Shown: positions 36,747 through 45,443 of the stretch, piece after piece
How positions within the stretch are numbered: the first letter of the stretch is position 1
Layout of the letters: the number at the start of each line of letters is the position of its first letter
NCBI GenBank assembly: GCA_944391215.1
Contig: CALXSR010000011.1
Span: forward strand, 32,290-96,289
Source: an uncultured Clostridia bacterium
GTDB taxonomy: Bacteria > Bacillota > Dehalobacteriia > UBA4068 > CALXSR01
Reading direction: 5' to 3'
Length of the DNA stretch: 64,000 nucleotides
Program-made: the position numbers and the translations under genes
Notes under the pieces: model-generated
The model's input: the letters and a program-made list of their open reading frames with translations, nothing else
Told to the model about the DNA's origin: nothing
Databases searched by the model: none

Positions 36747-37043
36747 ATGGTGTAGGGAGTGAAAAGAAAAAGATTGCAAACAGCGGGACAAATCCCCTCT
36801 CTTATCCGCTCTATGAACAAAAAGGAAACCGGAGTGCAGCAAACCGCCCTTTTTTCAGCAGATAGTATACGAAAAACCGCCGCAGAGTTGGCAAAATCCA
36901 CGCCCCGCCCGTCGAAGGTATCAAAGGAAATCCAAACAGGGGAAGTCTGCGGCAATCTTAGAGCAAGTATCGACCAGTGTACCACATTTCGCTTTTCGCT
37001 CATTTGTCCTCCGGTTAGATACTTGTTGGGGTTGCCACCCCCT
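36747..37043. other. GC-richer foreign-looking segment
   Basis: Base composition is visibly higher than in the neighbourhood (near 50% GC by eye). On the minus strand GGAGG precedes an ATG at 37004 (MSEKRN...), and the hairpin GGGGTGGCAACCCC lies just upstream at 37027-37040. On the plus strand a 111-codon frame from 36759 has no credible ribosome binding site. The segment abuts the broken GGDEF gene exactly where that protein's homology ends. It looks like a piece of a mobile element, but I cannot identify it. Confidence 0.45.
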
Positions 37044-37690
37044 ACTAAGAGCAATTTGCATCCCTACGTATTCAAGATTAATTGCTTGAAATAGGCGCTC
37101 TACAATAAGGGCCTCCTCCTGATTGAAAATGAAAATCAAGAACTCATCTCCCCCGATTCGGGCCGCAATATCCCCTTTACGAATATTATTGACAATCTGC
37201 TTGGCAATATTTTTTAGGAGCGCATCGCCAAACATATGTCCATGCTGATCATCCACATGCTTAAACAAGTCTAAGTCTAATGAAATTAAGGCGCTTTTCG
37301 CGATATGCTCCGTAAATAGCCGTTCTTCAATTCGTTTCCGCGCAGACATGCGATTATATAATTTGCTTAAAGAATCCTGTTCCTCCCGTATTTTCAGCGC
37401 TTCTATCTGCAATTTCTCATCGTGGATATCAGAAAACTTCCCAATGGCTCCGGTCATAACCGGCTATTCATTGCCTATCCACAAAGGACAACATACCGCC
37501 TTATACCACTACCGTTCGCCCTTAACATTGAGTATATAGGAAGCTTGTACAATGGGATTTCCCGGAGTAGCTCGTTTCAAGCGATGATACAGCTCCCTAA
37601 GATTTTCTAATAAAACGGACCTTAGCCCCCCCAGGATGACGCTTCTTCTATCGTTACCATCATCAGCGCCTATATACAGGTCATCGTTTG
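37044..37690 (-). pseudogene. PAS-GGDEF diguanylate cyclase, broken
   Basis: One minus-strand frame carries a PAS end (ENLRELYHRLKRATPG, SYILNVKGER), then WYKAVCCPLWIGNE, then PVMTGAIGKFSDIHDEKLQ, and a GGDEF domain (ISLDLDLFKHVDDQHGH, AARIGGDEFLIF). The three pieces are separated by in-frame TAG codons at 37509-37511 and 37464-37466, each at a place where Gln would fit. The GGDEF domain stops at GMQIALS, before its last 40 or so residues, at the junction with the GC-richer segment. The 5' end also fades. It would have made c-di-GMP; it is almost certainly inactive. Confidence 0.85.
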
Positions 37691-38239
37691 GCGTTGTCCC
37701 CTGACAGCAGTTTGAACAACTTTTGAGCAAATTACGCCTTTTACTTTTAAAAGGAAGCGTACTACGTATCAAAGATGGAGAGGAACAGGCCCTTTACTGG
37801 CCAGAAATTTCCCGAGCCTTGCGCCAAAGTTCAAATGCTAGGAATGCGGACCAATTCGCACTTTCCTTCCGCCGCTTAATCGTATGTAATTCTTCTAATA
37901 TAAAAGAAAAATTGCTTAAAATTGGGGTATGTGGAATTGAAGCGGTCGCTGCTCCAGTCTTCTCAAAAAATTGATTTTTATTCCCGGTCTTTTGGATCAT
38001 AGGATCAACAGAAATTCATTCGACAAAAACCCGGACATTATTATTGAAAATATAAAACAACGGCTTTTTATGTATTGTATAAATTCGTAAAACAGCACCA
38101 CATAAAAAAAATGCTAAAAAAAGGATTTTTATAAAATCCTTTTTTCTTTGTCCAATTACAAAAAATCTCTTGACTCTTCCACTATGGTATGGTCTATCCT
38201 ATTAATGAGCTCAAAAACACATATATGTGGAGGAATATC
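37691..38239. other. Decayed stretch upstream of the GGDEF and MerR pseudogenes
   Basis: Open frames on either strand here show no family I can name. A minus-strand frame at 37794-38000 is in phase with the GGDEF pseudogene and may be its worn N-terminal part. A hairpin AAAAAAGGATTTT/AAAATCCTTTTTT lies at about 38114-38143. Confidence 0.35.
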
Positions 38240-39057
38240 ATGTTAAAAATAGGTGATTTTTCAAAATTATCAAGGATCAGTATCCGCATGTTACGTCATT
38301 ATGATGAGATCGGCCTACTAAGACCCAAAAGTATCAATACCATGACTGGTTACCGCTATTATGGCGAAGAACAGTTGTCCATTGCCAGCAAGATTACCGC
38401 CTTAAAGGATATGGTTTTTGCTCTTGGTACCATTAGCGAAATTTTAAGGAATTATCATAATCCATCTGCTTTAGCAGAATTTTTAATGGTAAAACTTACC
38501 GAAATACAAGCGGAAGCCGCTGTAACCAACCGCCGGTTATTGCTCCTTGATACAGCCATCAAAAGGCTAAGAAAGGATGAATTTATGATGCAATACAATG
38601 TTATATAAAAGGAACTGCCCCAAAGATATGTAGCTAATGTCCGCAAAACCATCCCCTCCTATGAACAGGAAGGCGTTTTATGGCAGATTTTAATGCAGGA
38701 AACGGCAGAGCTTTCTATGCAGGATGGCGATCCCTGTTATGCACTGGCAATTTTCCATGATGGAGAATATAAAGAAAATAATGTAGACGTAGAAGTGCAA
38801 AAAACCGTCAAAGGCAACTATCAAAATACCAAAAATGTCATTTTTAAAACGGAACCACCGATACTAATCGCTTCAGCCACTTATCAGGGCGGCTATGAAA
38901 AAATCAATGCCGTAAACGCGGCCGTGGCCAATTGGGTACAGGATAATGGGTATATTTTTGCGGTTTATCTTTTAACATTTATCATGTTAGCCCTCATGAA
39001 ACGCAAAACCCAAACGAATATATAACCGAAGTCTACTATCCGGTAAAGAAAAAATAA
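38240..39057 (+). pseudogene. MerR-type regulator with GyrI-like effector domain, broken
   Basis: The start (GGAGG, ATG 38240) and HTH are intact: IGDFSKLSRISIRMLRHYDEIGLLRP. A linker and a GyrI-like small-molecule-binding domain should follow. After MMQYNVI the frame meets TAA (38606-38608) and then continues in the same frame as KELPQRYVANVRKTIPSYE through IASATYQGGYEKINAV. Near 38960 a frameshift separates DNGYIFA from the expected tail FNIYHVSPHETQNPNEY, which ends TAA at 39057 in another frame. Two independent lesions make this a pseudogene. The first piece alone could still make a 122-residue DNA-binding protein. Confidence 0.88.
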
Positions 39058-39067
39058 TAGTGCTACC

Positions 39068-39099
39068 AAAAGCCGCCTAGCCTGGGATAGGCGGCTTTT
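39068..39099 (+). terminator. Terminator of the MerR pseudogene
   Basis: AAAAGCCGCCTA, eight-base loop, TAGGCGGCTTTT. Confidence 0.85.
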
Positions 39100-39124
39100 A
39101 CAACCCATTTTCCACGCTCTTTTA

Positions 39125-39153
39125 TTGACAAAAAATAAAATATTATTTATAAT
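39125..39153 (+). promoter_or_regulatory. Consensus promoter of the P-type ATPase
   Basis: TTGACA at 39125-39130, 17 bases, TATAAT at 39148-39153. The transcript would start near 39160, leaving a leader of about 235 bases. Confidence 0.82.
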
Positions 39154-39159
39154 AGCGAA

Positions 39160-39393
39160 CATAATAATGAAATAGTAATAAAAAGAAAGGAATTGTTCCA
39201 TCCGTATGGAAGAATCTGACAGTAGCGACCCTGACCAAAGTAACAACTTTTATCATAAAAAATTTTATTAGAATAGGCATAACCAATACCCATTACAGGG
39301 TAATTTGGTTATGCTTTTTTGCATTCTTACTGATTTTCGCCTCTAGGCGATCAGAATAAATCATATGATAAAGAAAGGAGTGATCAATCCAGT
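39160..39393 (+). promoter_or_regulatory. Structured leader of the P-type ATPase gene
   Basis: The leader holds a possible 21-codon ORF (39206-39271, starting MEESDSSDPD). It then has a strong hairpin GCATAACCAA/TTGGTTATGC (39277-39314) with an inner TACCC/GGGTA stem and six T, which is a terminator. A second hairpin, CGCC/GGCG flanked by CTGAT/ATCAG (39329-39353), precedes the ribosome binding site AAGGAG. A terminator between promoter and gene implies attenuation, perhaps by a metal-sensing RNA. I cannot match it to a known riboswitch class. Confidence 0.55.
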
Positions 39394-42057
39394 ATGGATG
39401 GTCACAGTCAACAGCCTTGGCATGCGCAACCTTTAGAAACAGTATATGCAAAACTGCATACTACAGCAGAAGGACTAAGCGATGCCGAGGCTAACACAAG
39501 ACTCAAAAAAAATGGACGGAATGAATTACATGCCACCCCCCCCAAAACAATTTGGCAAATGGCAAAAGCACAAATTACTGATCCTATGGTACTTATCCTT
39601 ATTGGAGCAGCAGCTTTTTCCGCCATTTTACAAGAATGGACGGAAGCCATTGTTATTTTTACCATTGTGGTCATCAATGCCATCATTGGCATTGTACAAG
39701 AGCAAAAAGCGCAATCCTCTTTAGAAGCCTTGCGCAATATTAGCCCCCCAACTGCCCGTGTTTTACGACAAGGAGAAGAAAGTATTGTTCCTTCCAGTGA
39801 ATTGGTCATTGGCGATGTCGTTATTTTAAGCGATGGCGATATGGTACCAGCCGACATTCGCCTCATCAATTCTGCTAATTTAAAAGTTCAAGAAGCTTCT
39901 CTTACAGGAGAATCTGTTCCAGTCGAAAAAGATACCTCTTGTTTGCTGCCACAAGATTGTGCATTGGGCGATCGCAGCAATATGGTATATGCTTCTTCTA
40001 TCGTTACCTATGGGCGAGCAATTGGCATAGTTGTGGCCACCGGTATGCAAACAGAAATGGGACATATTGCCGGCATGCTAGAACATCAAGACGACCTAGA
40101 TACCCCCTTGAAACGGAAATTAAACGCAGTTGGTAAAACATTAACCATAGTCGGTCTCATTATTTGCACCCTTATTTTCTTAATTGGGGCACTTTACCAA
40201 AAACCGCTTATCCCACAATTTTTAGTAGCTATTTCCTTAGCTATTTCCATCATTCCGGAAGGATTACCGGCAACTGCCACTATTGTTATGGCCTTAGGTG
40301 TGCAACGGATGGCCAAAAAAAATGCGCTTATTCGCAAATTACCGGCGGTAGAAACATTAGGTAGCGCTACCGTAATCTGTAGTGATAAAACAGGTACTTT
40401 GACATTAAATAAAATGACTGTAACGCATATTGCCGTCAATGGCGATTTTGAGGAGGGGCAAGCAACCCCCATACCAAAAGCCGTAGAGAAACATCCCAAA
40501 GTTTATCAAGAATTGGTTTATGCGGCAGCGCTTTGTAATGATGCAAGCTTTGATCCAGATCGTACAGGAGAAATTATCGGCGACCCCACGGAAGGCGCTT
40601 TGCTTACGATGGCCCAAACCTTCGGCATCGATCATGAGGTTTTAGAAGATACCTATCCGCGTCTTTTTGAGCAACCTTTTGATTCAGACCGGAAACGGAT
40701 GACCACCGTACACTGTATCGATGGCAATTGGACTGCTTATTCCAAAGGCGCCGTAGATGAAATGTTACCACTTTGTACGCATATTTCAACGGCCCAAGGC
40801 ATCCGGCCTATGACACAAATGGATCGGGAAAATATCACCAAACTCTGCTTTTCTATGTCGGAAAACGCTTTACGCGTATTGGGTTTTGCAAAAAAAATAT
40901 TACCTACTTTACCGGTTGATGATGATACAAACTTAGAATATCATCTTACGTTTCTAGGAGCCGTCGGCATGATCGACCCGCCCAGAAAAGAAGTGGCAGA
41001 AGCGGTGCAGGTTTGTCGCACAGCTGGGATTCGCACCATTATGATTACTGGCGATCACAAAATAACCGCTTTGGCAATTGCCAAAGAACTTGGTATTTTT
41101 AGCACAGGCAATACCATTCTCTCAGGAGAAGAATTGGATAAAATGACCGATCCAGAGCTGGATACAGCAGTAAAAACTACCACTGTTTTCGCCAGGGTAT
41201 CGCCAGCCGATAAATTACGTATCATTCAATCTTTAAAACGTATTGGCGAAGTTACCGCCATGACCGGCGATGGAGTAAACGATTCCCCTGCTCTAAAAGC
41301 AGCAGATATTGGGGTAGCAATGGGCCGTACCGGTACTGATGTGGCAAAGGAAGCCTCCGATATGATTTTATTAGACGACAGCTTTACGACCAACGCTTAT
41401 GCCATTCGGGAAGGACGTCGCGTTTATCGCAATATCCAAAAAGTGATTCAATTTCTTTTGGTTGGAAACATTGCTGAAATTTTAACCTTATTGGTAGCAA
41501 CTATTTTTAACTGGGAAATGCCTCTTCTGGCAGTCCATATTTTATGGATAAACTTAGCGACCGCCACACTACCTGCGCTTGCGCTAGGCGTCGATCCCGC
41601 TAGCAAAAACATCATGAAACATCAACCAGTAAAATCGGGTACTTTATTTGAAAAGGATTTTATTCGGCGCATTATAATACAAGGAATTTTTGTAGCCGCT
41701 ACCACAACTTCAGCTTATTGGATTGGCGTAAAACTAGGGAATCACACAGTGGGACAAACAATGGCTTTTTGCGTATTAGCGCTTTCGCAACTATTACGCG
41801 CCTTCAATCAAAGATCCAATACCGAACCGATTTGGGTACGCGCAGAAGGAAAAAACCCTTGGTTGATTTTATCCTTCCTGGTATCGGCATTGCTAATGGC
41901 TTGCATTCTGTTTCTGCCTTCCTTGCAAAGCATATTCCAACTTACCTGGCTTTCCATAAACCAGTGGTTGCTTGTATTAGGACTTTCGCTTCTTTCTATT
42001 GTGCAGGTAGAAATTATAAAATGGTATCAAAGAAGAAAACAAGCAAAAAGTTGTTAA
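39394..42057 (+). CDS. Cation-translocating P-type ATPase (type IIA, Ca2+-ATPase-like)
   Basis: An 887-residue pump with all P-type landmarks: actuator [10 protein letters not shown], phosphorylation site [14 protein letters not shown], nucleotide region FDSDRKRM and [10 protein letters not shown], and hinge [17 protein letters not shown]. There are ten TM helices. TM4 has SIIPEGLPA, including the Glu of the SERCA site, and TM5 has GNIAEIL (Asn and Glu kept). TM6 reads [15 protein letters not shown], where Ca2+-ATPases have NLVTDGLPA, so the ion-binding Asp is replaced. It probably exports a divalent cation, but the missing Asp makes Ca2+ uncertain. The N-terminus is preceded by AAGGAG. Confidence 0.92.
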   Translation: MDGHSQQPWHAQPLETVYAKLHTTAEGLSDAEANTRLKKNGRNELHATPPKTIWQMAKAQITDPMVLILIGAAAFSAILQEWTEAIVIFTIVVINAIIGIVQEQKAQSSLEALRNISPPTARVLRQGEESIVPSSELVIGDVVILSDGDMVPADIRLINSANLKVQEASLTGESVPVEKDTSCLLPQDCALGDRSNMVYASSIVTYGRAIGIVVATGMQTEMGHIAGMLEHQDDLDTPLKRKLNAVGKTLTIVGLIICTLIFLIGALYQKPLIPQFLVAISLAISIIPEGLPATATIVMALGVQRMAKKNALIRKLPAVETLGSATVICSDKTGTLTLNKMTVTHIAVNGDFEEGQATPIPKAVEKHPKVYQELVYAAALCNDASFDPDRTGEIIGDPTEGALLTMAQTFGIDHEVLEDTYPRLFEQPFDSDRKRMTTVHCIDGNWTAYSKGAVDEMLPLCTHISTAQGIRPMTQMDRENITKLCFSMSENALRVLGFAKKILPTLPVDDDTNLEYHLTFLGAVGMIDPPRKEVAEAVQVCRTAGIRTIMITGDHKITALAIAKELGIFSTGNTILSGEELDKMTDPELDTAVKTTTVFARVSPADKLRIIQSLKRIGEVTAMTGDGVNDSPALKAADIGVAMGRTGTDVAKEASDMILLDDSFTTNAYAIREGRRVYRNIQKVIQFLLVGNIAEILTLLVATIFNWEMPLLAVHILWINLATATLPALALGVDPASKNIMKHQPVKSGTLFEKDFIRRIIIQGIFVAATTTSAYWIGVKLGNHTVGQTMAFCVLALSQLLRAFNQRSNTEPIWVRAEGKNPWLILSFLVSALLMACILFLPSLQSIFQLTWLSINQWLLVLGLSLLSIVQVEIIKWYQRRKQAKSC

Positions 42058-42069
42058 AAAATCACTTAT

Positions 42070-42100
42070 CCCGCAGGACCTTTCCTGCGGGTTTGTTTTT
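42070..42100 (+). terminator. Terminator of the P-type ATPase
   Basis: CCCGCAGGA, loop, TCCTGCGGG, then TTTGTTTTTTG. Confidence 0.88.
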
Positions 42101-42108
42101 TGTATTTT

Positions 42109-43461
42109 TTAATAAGCACAATCCTGTCCTTTTCTTTTATAATGCCATGGGATTAGCACAAAAAAGCAAAATAAAGTAAAGCTGGCGCCAATGATATCGG
42201 AAACCGGTTCAGCAAAAAATAAAGTTTCAGCGGGGAAAAAATGAGGTAGTAACAAAATGCTAAGCAAAAAGACAAATTTACGGAACAAAGAAAGCGGTAT
42301 GGCATAACGGATTAAACCCATGGCGGATAGTCCATCCACCAAGGTATATTGCACCGCGACTCCCAAAAAGCCGATAAAGTATATGCGTATCGCCCTTGCT
42401 ACTAAGGCGCAATAAACAGGATCCTGATCAAATAAATGGGCAAAAGCAAAGCCACCACCAAAAGCACATAGAATCATGAGCAAACAATAAGCGCCGCATA
42501 AATAAAAAACAAAAAGTAAAATTTGCCGTACTCTTTCCTTTTGCCCAGCTCCATAATTATAGGAAATGAGACCTTGCGTACCATCCACAATACCATTTTG
42601 CGGCATCGTGGCAATCATAAAAAAACTTTGTACCACAGCCATCACCGCCAAATAAGTATCTCCCATAGCGCCGCCATATTTTTGTAAAGAAGCATTCATC
42701 GCTACCATAACAAAATTATCTAAAAAAACCATAAGAAAAGGCAATGCGCCTATTTTCAAAATATCCCACCAGATAGCTAAACACGGTCGCATTTTTATAA
42801 TCCGAATATCCGCCTTTTTCAACATAAAGGTTAGCACATAAATGCAGCTTATCACTTGAGCTAAAACAGTTGCGAAAGCTGCCCCTTGCCCCTGCCAATG
42901 AAAAACAAAAATAAAAAGAGGATCCAATAATAAATTGAGCAAAGCCCCCAGCATGACAGAAAACATCCCTTGCTTTGCAAAACCTTGTCCCTGGATAAAG
43001 TAATTCATCCCTAATGATAATAAAGAAAAAACAGTACCGCAAAGATAAATAGAAAAATAAGCATTGGCGTACGGATACAAAACAGCGCTAGCGCCAAAAG
43101 CATACAGTAAAGTCCTTTTGAATGGCAATAGAATAAGCATGCCCAACACGGCCAAAAGAAGTAGTAAAATAAAGCTATTGGCGACTACCGCTTGAGCCAT
43201 TTGCCCATTCTTTTTGCCACGGTACAAATTCATAACCGTAGCCCCGCCTACCCCAACCAAAGCCGCAATACCGGTCAACATCGCCAGAATAGGTGCGCAT
43301 AAACCGATGCTAGCCAACCATTCCTGGCCGCTAACAGGAATATTTCCTACGAAAATACGATCGGTCACGGTATATAATATATTACCAAACTGAGCAAACA
43401 TAGCCGGGATAGCCAAACGCCAAACCAGTTTTCCAACTGGACCTTTTTCATAATCCAACAT
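42109..43461 (-). CDS. MATE family efflux transporter
   Basis: About 450 residues in 12 TM segments in two halves. It shows GPVGKLVWRLAIPAMFAQFGNILYTVTDRIFVG at the start, ALVGVGGATVMNLYRGKKN, and NGIVDGTQGLISYNYGAGQKERV in the second half, all MATE features of the NorM/DinF-VmrA group. It exports cationic drugs or metabolites in exchange for Na+ or H+. I prefer ATG 43461 (AAGGAG 12 bases upstream). The frame is open to 43578, but the extension covers a 20-bp palindrome that looks like an operator. Confidence 0.9.
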   Translation of the reverse strand: MLDYEKGPVGKLVWRLAIPAMFAQFGNILYTVTDRIFVGNIPVSGQEWLASIGLCAPILAMLTGIAALVGVGGATVMNLYRGKKNGQMAQAVVANSFILLLLLAVLGMLILLPFKRTLLYAFGASAVLYPYANAYFSIYLCGTVFSLLSLGMNYFIQGQGFAKQGMFSVMLGALLNLLLDPLFIFVFHWQGQGAAFATVLAQVISCIYVLTFMLKKADIRIIKMRPCLAIWWDILKIGALPFLMVFLDNFVMVAMNASLQKYGGAMGDTYLAVMAVVQSFFMIATMPQNGIVDGTQGLISYNYGAGQKERVRQILLFVFYLCGAYCLLMILCAFGGGFAFAHLFDQDPVYCALVARAIRIYFIGFLGVAVQYTLVDGLSAMGLIRYAIPLSLFRKFVFLLSILLLPHFFPAETLFFAEPVSDIIGASFTLFCFFVLIPWHYKRKGQDCAY

Positions 43462-43544
43462 GATGCGATTCTTCTCCTTGCTATCAGCATTCATTGCAGC
43501 AAAATTCATTATAAAAGCAAAAAACAGAAGAAGCAAGCGAAAAT

Positions 43545-43564
43545 GAGATCGTTTAAACGATCTC
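43545..43564. promoter_or_regulatory. Perfect 20-bp palindrome upstream of the MATE gene
   Basis: GAGATCGTTTAAACGATCTC is fully self-complementary. It lies between the DUF2798 gene and the preferred MATE start. It has the size of a MarR or TetR operator; as a hairpin it lacks a good T-tract. Confidence 0.65.
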
Positions 43565-43583
43565 GTGATCTTTGTCATGACAT

Positions 43584-44072
43584 TTATCGATCAATAAAAA
43601 CAGCGTCCTGCAACTGCTTTTTAAAAATGATACGAAATAAAAAGCGCACAATGGGGCCGGCAAAAAAGATTTGCCAGCAAAGAGCCATCGGAAAATTTTT
43701 CGCCACTGTTTCCAAGCAAATTGCGATAATTTCCTTACCAGGGCTTTGAAATAGCAGGGTCGTCACCAAACTCATAAGAGGACACATGATACAAACCATA
43801 CAGGCCGCATTTACTAAAATAATAAAAATAGGTTTATCCTGTTCTGGGTTCACAATACGCGCCGCTAATTTTCTTGCTACGGGACCGCCTATTGTTTTTT
43901 CTAATATCATAACGACAAGACACATAGCAGGCAAATCCTTTAAGGCTAACAGAAAAATTTGATTACGCATCCCTCCCATTTGCAAAGCTAAATGATATGT
44001 TTCCATGGCATATACCATTGCAATTGCCATCAAAATAGCAAATACCATATGTTGCATTTTTGTTTTCGGCAT
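43584..44072 (-). CDS. DUF2798-type membrane protein
   Basis: A 162-residue protein with four TM segments arranged as two similar halves: HMVFAILMAIAMVYAMETYHLAL and FIILVNAACMVCIMCPLMSLV. The F/M-x-x-x-M-A-x-x-M pattern and length fit DUF2798. Function unknown. AAGGAGATG precedes ATG 44072. It reads toward the MATE gene 120 bp away and may be co-transcribed with it. Confidence 0.78.
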   Translation of the reverse strand: MPKTKMQHMVFAILMAIAMVYAMETYHLALQMGGMRNQIFLLALKDLPAMCLVVMILEKTIGGPVARKLAARIVNPEQDKPIFIILVNAACMVCIMCPLMSLVTTLLFQSPGKEIIAICLETVAKNFPMALCWQIFFAGPIVRFLFRIIFKKQLQDAVFIDR

Positions 44073-44100
44073 TTATTTCATCTCCTTAAAAATTTTCATA

Positions 44101-44134
44101 AAAAAACGCGTAAGCCTCAATCTGGACTTACGCA
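44101..44134 (-). terminator. Terminator downstream of the restriction-modification genes
   Basis: On the minus strand GCGTAAG and CTTACGC with inner CC/GG pairs form a stem followed by GTTTTTTT. Confidence 0.8.
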
Positions 44135-44393
44135 TTTTGGCAACTCGATTATTGTTCATTATTATACAACATTTTTTCCCACCAAACAATATTTTCCATT
44201 TCATTTTTACCCGAACTGGCCCAATTTTTCCCAATAAAATAAATGACTAAGCCAAAGGCAATTAGAAGACAAGATTGTTCCCCTATCCTCCTTTTCCCCC
44301 GATAAAGCAAACAGCAACAATCCACGGATGGAGATGCCTTTTTATCAGCAAACCAGCCGGCAAAGTAGCGCCCCAGTTCTTGCAAATCTTATT

Positions 44394-45443
44394 TTAGACG
44401 CCCTTATAAGCAAGATATTGCTGATATTTCTGTAATATTAAATTTTTGCTGTATTGTTCCATATAATTATAATCAGGCTCGCCTTGTTCATTGACAGGAA
44501 GCGCAATAATTTGTCTGGCCATTCTGTTCGAATTAAATTTATAACCATAATGATATTTTGATTTTTGTTGTAAAATAACCGTTTTCATAAATAATAAAAT
44601 GAACTTGTTATCCTTATGCTGCTTTAAATGAAACCGTTTGACAGAATCGGAAAAAATACATTCATATGGATGATAAAAACTGATAACCATGCCATTGCCG
44701 TCATAGTTTACCCCTAACACATTTTGATCCAAAGAAGAATTGGTATCAGAAACATAATTGGTAATACCGTTTCCGGAATCGGTAGCGCCAATAAATGGTC
44801 GCGTTCCCGGATGCATCGATTCAGAGACAAAACGTTTACCCGAATGAATCGTAAAAATATCGTCAATATAAAAGGTAGCCCATTTTTTTCTCTGCAGATC
44901 AGGGATAACACGATATTCCATTGTTGCAATTTGTTCCTGTATATAGGCAATATATTTTTGTATTTTCCCTTTTATCTGTTCTTTTACATATACCTCCATA
45001 AAAGCATAATCCGGATTTCCTTGCGCATCGGCGGGCAGAAAAAAAGTTTCGTTTAGCAACCTATTTTCGGTTCTTTTGTACCCATAACTGTAAATACTTC
45101 TATTTTTATCTAATGCAGATATAAAAAACTGCGCCGTATATTTATTTAGGAATGGATTCCTCCCAGCTTTTAATGTTGTAGAACCAATAAAATCTTCCGA
45201 TTTATAGATGGAATAACCTACGGAACCTTGCCCATCGCAAATAAATACAATACAATTCCCTTTTGTAATCCATTGCTCTTTTTTTTCTACAAAGCGCATA
45301 AGACCATTATTGCGATTCGTAGCTCCAATATAGGGAAAATCCCCTGGTTTAAGCAGGGAAACATTCGAACATTTGCATTTTTCAATCGTAAAAATGTTTT
45401 TTACCTTATATTCGCGCCACTCTTTATCATTCAGATTTTGCAT
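44394..45443 (-). CDS. Type IIB restriction-modification specificity subunit (BcgIB-like)
   Basis: A 349-residue DNA-recognition subunit with two target recognition domains. Each starts with a conserved lead (WREYKVKNIFTIEKC and WATFYIDDIFTIHSGK), contains YIGATNRNNG or FIGATDSGNG, and ends with a helical spacer (GNPDYAFMEVYVKEQ; GEPDYNYMEQYSKN). This symmetry is that of BcgI B subunits and HsdS, and implies a bipartite target. The start at 45443 has GGAG ten bases upstream and overlaps the end of the catalytic subunit gene by 17 bases. Confidence 0.88.
   Translation of the reverse strand: MQNLNDKEWREYKVKNIFTIEKCKCSNVSLLKPGDFPYIGATNRNNGLMRFVEKKEQWITKGNCIVFICDGQGSVGYSIYKSEDFIGSTTLKAGRNPFLNKYTAQFFISALDKNRSIYSYGYKRTENRLLNETFFLPADAQGNPDYAFMEVYVKEQIKGKIQKYIAYIQEQIATMEYRVIPDLQRKKWATFYIDDIFTIHSGKRFVSESMHPGTRPFIGATDSGNGITNYVSDTNSSLDQNVLGVNYDGNGMVISFYHPYECIFSDSVKRFHLKQHKDNKFILLFMKTVILQQKSKYHYGYKFNSNRMARQIIALPVNEQGEPDYNYMEQYSKNLILQKYQQYLAYKGV

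Noticed and set aside
36759..37094. 111-codon plus-strand frame
   Set aside because: The GTG start has no spaced ribosome binding site, and the frame overlaps the end of the GGDEF pseudogene on the other strand.
37464..37511. Amber codon recoding (pyrrolysine or suppression) in the GGDEF gene
   Set aside because: The same protein is also truncated, and neighbouring pseudogenes carry TAA stops, so ordinary decay is simpler.
39160..39393. yybP-ykoY manganese riboswitch before the P-type ATPase
   Set aside because: The position would fit, but the conserved core sequences of that class are not present.
44149..44385. 78-codon frame between the restriction-modification genes and DUF2798
   Set aside because: It begins at TTG with no ribosome binding site and shows no family; it is probably untranslated sequence before the terminator.
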